A program made the position numbers and the translations under genes. 64,000 bases of DNA, taken from positions 372,001 through 436,000 of the forward strand of contig NZ_JACFOY010000001.1 in NCBI RefSeq assembly GCF_016102285.1, read 5' to 3'. The notes beneath the pieces were generated by a model that searched no databases, was not told where the DNA came from, and saw only the letters and a list, made by a program, of their open reading frames with translations. Source of the stretch: Bartonella sp. M0177. Lineage in GTDB: Bacteria > Pseudomonadota > Alphaproteobacteria > Rhizobiales > Rhizobiaceae. Positions 63,351-64,000 of the stretch are shown here, piece by piece (within the stretch, counting starts at the first letter, position 1; every line of letters starts with the position of its first letter).

Positions 63351-64000
63351 TCAAAACCTCCCGGCACGAAATGGATAAATTGAAAGAGCAGGCTCTTTAT
63401 GTTCAATGAGATTGTGTATGAGACGGGCGGTGGCTGCCGATTGAGTCAAGCCAAGGTGGCCATGACCGAAAGCATATAATATTCGCCGACTGTTTTTCGC
63501 ATAATCAATAACCGGTAAACCATCGGGAATAGACGGCCGATACCCCATCCATTCCACCCCGTTTTCCAGCTTCAAATCGGGGAAAAATTCCTTCGCTTTT
63601 TTCAGCATGGCTTGCGAGCGTTTAAAATTGGGAGGCAGGTCAAGCCCGCCCATTTCGACCGCCCCGCCAACTCTTATACCGGTACTGAGCGGAACAACAA
63701 CAAAACCGTGCCCACCAAAGGTTACCTGATGTTGAAGCTTGAGACTATCAACCGGTAATGTCGTATTATAACCGCGTTCGGTATCAAGTGGTATATTATC
63801 GCCGAGAAGGCGGGCAAATGTGTTTGACCACGCCCCACAAGCAACAACCACAAAATCGCTCCGGATTTTTTCAGCGCCAGTTGTCAGTGTAACGCCGCCT
63901 TCATCCTGTGACAGATCAAGAACCGGCAATTTGATAAATTTTGCGCCCTGTCCGCTCGCATAGGACCAAAGGGCTTTACCGAATAATTTCGGGTCCTTCA
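63351..64000 (-). CDS. FAD-dependent D-amino-acid dehydrogenase/oxidase, C-terminal part
   Basis: The gene continues past the right edge, so only the last 216 codons are seen. Motifs include DFVVVACGAWSNTFARLLGDNIPLDTERGYNTTL and the C-terminal FAD motif RRILYAFGHGHLGLTQSAATARLIHNLI of the DadA/DAO family. One base separates it from the epimerase gene. In hydroxyproline operons this enzyme oxidises cis-4-hydroxy-D-proline to the pyrroline carboxylate. The role is inferred from that pairing. Confidence 0.88.
   Translation of the reverse strand, partial: KDPKLFGKALWSYASGQGAKFIKLPVLDLSQDEGGVTLTTGAEKIRSDFVVVACGAWSNTFARLLGDNIPLDTERGYNTTLPVDSLKLQHQVTFGGHGFVVVPLSTGIRVGGAVEMGGLDLPPNFKRSQAMLKKAKEFFPDLKLENGVEWMGYRPSIPDGLPVIDYAKNSRRILYAFGHGHLGLTQSAATARLIHNLIEHKEPALSIYPFRAGRF

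Overview
The window looks like a chromosomal segment of an alphaproteobacterium of the order Hyphomicrobiales (Rhizobiales), probably a member of the Bartonellaceae or a close relative such as the bee-gut Bartonella apis group. This rests on the moderate GC content, on RirA-type iron boxes (TGA-N9-TCA), on a Paracoccus/Brucella-style nar operon and on the general gene content. The genus is inferred, not shown by any marker gene.

Left part (1-20.2 kb), host metabolism. From the left edge come an M20 peptidase (partial), mutM, an M29 aminopeptidase and a D-2-hydroxyacid dehydrogenase. They are followed by an 11.4-kb minus-strand nitrate-respiration operon: narK1-narK2-narG-narH-narJ-narI-ppiC-moaA. 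A perfect FNR-type box (TTGAT-N4-ATCAA, 16183-16196) lies ahead of narK1, and a divergent Crp/Fnr-family gene resembling narR follows. Then come a small membrane protein, msrA, slyX, a group III truncated haemoglobin and a membrane protein of unknown function.

Integrated element (20.25-37.83 kb). An intact tRNA-Thr(CGT) gene (20225-20300) carries one copy of a 54-bp direct repeat (attL); the second copy is at 37778-37831 (attR). Between them sits a very compact 17.5-kb phage-like element: a P4-type tyrosine integrase, Arc-type ribbon-helix-helix proteins with paired operators, two AlpA-like helix-turn-helix proteins, a prim-pol primase, portal, a fused prohead protease-capsid protein, HNH nuclease, head-tail connector genes, small and large terminase, a tape-measure protein and a few tail proteins. 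No lysis genes, tail fibres, CI-type repressor or replicative helicase are visible. A 0.7-kb noncoding region beside the integrase holds palindromes whose arms differ while base pairing is kept. It is either a reduced prophage or a capsid-forming satellite.

Iron region (38-45.7 kb). An AT-rich siderophore-uptake cluster (TonB receptor, two FecCD permeases, binding protein, siderophore-interacting reductase, and a divergent ATPase) has two RirA-like boxes. Beyond it lies a frameshifted copy of one of the element's HTH genes.

Right part (45.9-64 kb). An nnrS gene is linked to a NitT/TauT-type ABC transporter and a second TonB receptor. A TetR/SDR pair follows, flanked by a direct duplication of the receptor's 5' region. 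Then comes a four-gene locus that reads as an undescribed synthase-dependent exopolysaccharide system: a secreted TIM-barrel-like protein, a TPR/beta-barrel outer-membrane protein, a HEAT-like membrane protein and a GT2 synthase. The window ends with 4-hydroxyproline epimerase and a D-amino-acid oxidase-type gene (partial).
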